DNA from: Legionellaceae bacterium
Lineage (GTDB): Bacteria > Pseudomonadota > Gammaproteobacteria > Legionellales > Legionellaceae
Reading direction: 5' to 3'
Length of the DNA stretch: 64,000 nt
NCBI GenBank assembly: GCA_030696305.1
Contig: JAUYSP010000041.1
Coordinates: forward strand, 26,427 to 90,426
In this document: positions 62,821 through 64,000 of the stretch, piece by piece
How the letters are laid out: each line of letters starts with the position of its first letter
Numbering within the stretch: the stretch's first letter is position 1
Made by a program: the position numbers and the translations under genes
Notes under the pieces: model-generated
What the model was told of the DNA's origin: nothing
Seen by the model: only the letters and a program-made list of their open reading frames with translations
Databases searched by the model: none

Positions 62821-63591
62821 ATGAAAAAAACACCATTTCGACTCCTAATTGATGCTTATGATACAACTTTTTCTGTCCATATCGCGGAGACCATAGAGGA
62901 AGTTGATACTTGTCTTGCTTTACGTACTCGGTACTTTAAGTCAGCCCATTCTCTTGCTATTGGAAGGGATGAGGATCAATATGATCGCTATTGTTGTCAT
63001 TTGATGGTAACTGATTGTTCAACCAAAGAAGTAGTTGGTACCTATCGCTTGATGAGAAACGAGGTTGCGGAGCAACACGTTGGATATTATTGTGAGACGA
63101 AATTTGATCTAAGTCATATCAAATCCCATAACTTCAAATTGGTCGAGCTAGGGCGTTTGTGTACTTCGGAAGAATATCGCCATAAAAATATCCTTGGAAT
63201 GTTGTGGAATGGGATTTATGCATACCTTGATTTTTATAATATAGATTATTTATCTGGTAGTGTTTCAGTACCCGCTGACCAACCTGATTTAACTTCAAAA
63301 ATTTATGCTTATGCCAAATATAAAAATAGGCTTGTCGATCCTAAGTTTAGTGTGACGCCGCTACCTGTCGCTATTGATGAGGATTTTAATCCAAATTATG
63401 TGTTAGAAGACATAAATAAAACCAAAAAAGAGCTGCCTAAGTTGGTTCTTGCATATTTAGTTTTAAATACCAAAATTTGTGGCCCCAGTTGCCATGATCG
63501 TATTTTAAATTTAAAGGATTTTTATATTTTAAGTGGTATAAAGGATCGAGATAAAAATCGTCGAATTAATCGTTTTAAAATGAAAACATAA
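62821..63591 (+). CDS. OlsB-like/N-acyl amino acid synthase GNAT acyltransferase
   Basis: 256-aa protein of the GNAT-type acyl-ACP acyltransferase group (OlsB, FeeM-like). Landmarks are DEDQYDRYCCHLMV, VVGTYRLMR, KLVELGRLCTSEEYRHKNI and LWNGIYAYLDFYNIDYLSG, which match the family's conserved blocks. Such enzymes join a 3-hydroxyacyl chain from ACP to ornithine or another amine to form aminolipids, or make N-acyl amino acids. The final 60 residues are variable. It stands alone 114 nt after the aminotransferase gene. Confidence 0.82.
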   Translation: MKKTPFRLLIDAYDTTFSVHIAETIEEVDTCLALRTRYFKSAHSLAIGRDEDQYDRYCCHLMVTDCSTKEVVGTYRLMRNEVAEQHVGYYCETKFDLSHIKSHNFKLVELGRLCTSEEYRHKNILGMLWNGIYAYLDFYNIDYLSGSVSVPADQPDLTSKIYAYAKYKNRLVDPKFSVTPLPVAIDEDFNPNYVLEDINKTKKELPKLVLAYLVLNTKICGPSCHDRILNLKDFYILSGIKDRDKNRRINRFKMKT

Positions 63592-63593
63592 GT

Positions 63594-63745
63594 CTATTCA
63601 CAATGTTATCCACAGATTTAGCCACCTATTTCAATTGAACGGCTTTAGCCATTTATTTGAAAATTCGTTTTATTTCAATGGGTTACGAAGACACCAAAAG
63701 ACTGTTGTGCTTTTGAGCAATTTGAGTTGGAAAAAGTTATTCACA
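63594..63745. other. Cluster of DnaA-box-like sequences
   Basis: A perfect DnaA box TTATCCACA (63606-63614), a TTATTCACA box (63737-63745) and CTATTCACA (63594-63602) lie within 152 bp in a gene-free stretch. Clusters of this kind occur at origins and at DnaA-titrating sites. None of the usual oriC neighbours (dnaA, dnaN, gidA) is here. Confidence 0.5.
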
Positions 63746-63833
63746 GGTTATGAGTTAGAAGCAAATGTCTTGAAATACTTCCATTTTCTACCATAAACTC
63801 AGGCTATAAGCAAAAGTAACCAGGGCAAATGCA

Positions 63834-64000
63834 CAGGTCTGTCCCATTATAAATTATTTAGCATAAAATATTAATTTTGATATTATACAGTCATAATTGT
63901 CTTTGCGAGCGTTAGCGAAGCAATCCAGATATCGGAGTTTTTAAGTCACATCGATCTGGATTGCTTCACTTCGTTCGCAAAGACGGCTATTTAATGGGAC
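63834..64000. repeat. MITE-like element, copy 2 (cut by window edge)
   Basis: Nearly identical to 27204-27374, differing by a 3-bp deletion and a few substitutions. It begins CAGGTCTGTCCCATTA and reaches TTAATGGGAC at the window end, so its last few bases (expected AACCCTG) lie outside. Non-coding. Confidence 0.92.

Noticed and set aside
1..64000. CRISPR array, rRNA or tRNA genes, prophage or plasmid replication genes
   Set aside because: Scanned by eye on both strands; no regularly spaced repeats, RNA gene signatures, integrases or replication initiators found.

Overview
This is an AT-rich bacterial chromosome segment. I see no rRNA, tRNA, phage or plasmid genes. By gene content it looks like a gammaproteobacterium of the Legionella/Coxiella group (Legionellales). 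The signs are a cytochrome oxidase subunit II with a fused cytochrome c domain, the gammaproteobacterial pair DarP and RlmKL, a fused MaoC-phosphotransacetylase next to acetate kinase, a truncated gene for a Legionella-type DUF1566/Lcl C-terminal domain, and several eukaryote-like protein features (ankyrin repeats, an OTU-like protease core, an IQ motif). This assignment is inference from gene families; genus and species cannot be read from the window.

Layout. 1-4300: aa3-type cytochrome c oxidase operon coxB-coxA-ctaG-coxC. 4375-10256: a TauE/SafE permease, the ribosome-maturation gene darP, rlmKL and a large ankyrin protein. 10174-18088: mostly minus-strand housekeeping genes (thiamine pyrophosphokinase, thioredoxin, NAD(P)HX dehydratase, DUF190-CrcB fluoride pair, phosphatidylserine decarboxylase, a VTT-domain membrane protein), plus a cyclopropane-synthase-like methyltransferase bracketed by 19-bp direct repeats. 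18184-28560: a surface-polysaccharide region (Wzm/Wzt-type ABC exporter, perosamine-synthase-like aminotransferase, methyltransferase, NeuD/PglD-type acyltransferase, glycosyltransferase), interrupted by an OTU-like protein, an FAD oxidoreductase and a PAS histidine kinase. 28597-38638: a ten-kilobase minus-strand cluster fabI, ackA, maoC-pta, P-type ATPase, usp, nhaA, phaC. Divergent from it, at 38950-42334, lie phaB, phaR, a phasin gene and a second phaC. 42400-49400: an accessory stretch with orphan genes, a truncated Lcl-domain gene and two decayed REP-associated transposases. 49547-63591: a mixed region with a secreted deaminase, a GGQ release-factor-like protein, a bestrophin, Lrp, a lipoprotein, two hydrolases, an ArcB-like hybrid kinase, an aminotransferase carrying an IQ motif and an OlsB-like acyltransferase.

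How it fits together. The phosphotransacetylase, acetate kinase, enoyl reductase, stress protein, ion pump, antiporter and PHA synthase form one long run with tight junctions. They probably support carbon storage and energy or ion homeostasis under stress. PhaB makes the PHA monomer, PhaR senses the granule, and the phasin promoter carries a dyad at its expected start that looks like a PhaR operator. The surface region reads as an ABC-exported glycan with an amino-sugar branch.

Most notable: (1) an OTU-like protease core in which the His segment precedes the Cys loop (permuted order), with a 164-bp palindromic mobile element translated in frame inside the same gene, in the manner of Rickettsia palindromic elements; (2) a class I aminotransferase with a C-terminal extension carrying a full calmodulin-type IQ motif; (3) a 55-bp leader duplicated upstream of two glycan genes; (4) several MITE-like repeats and two transposase relics.
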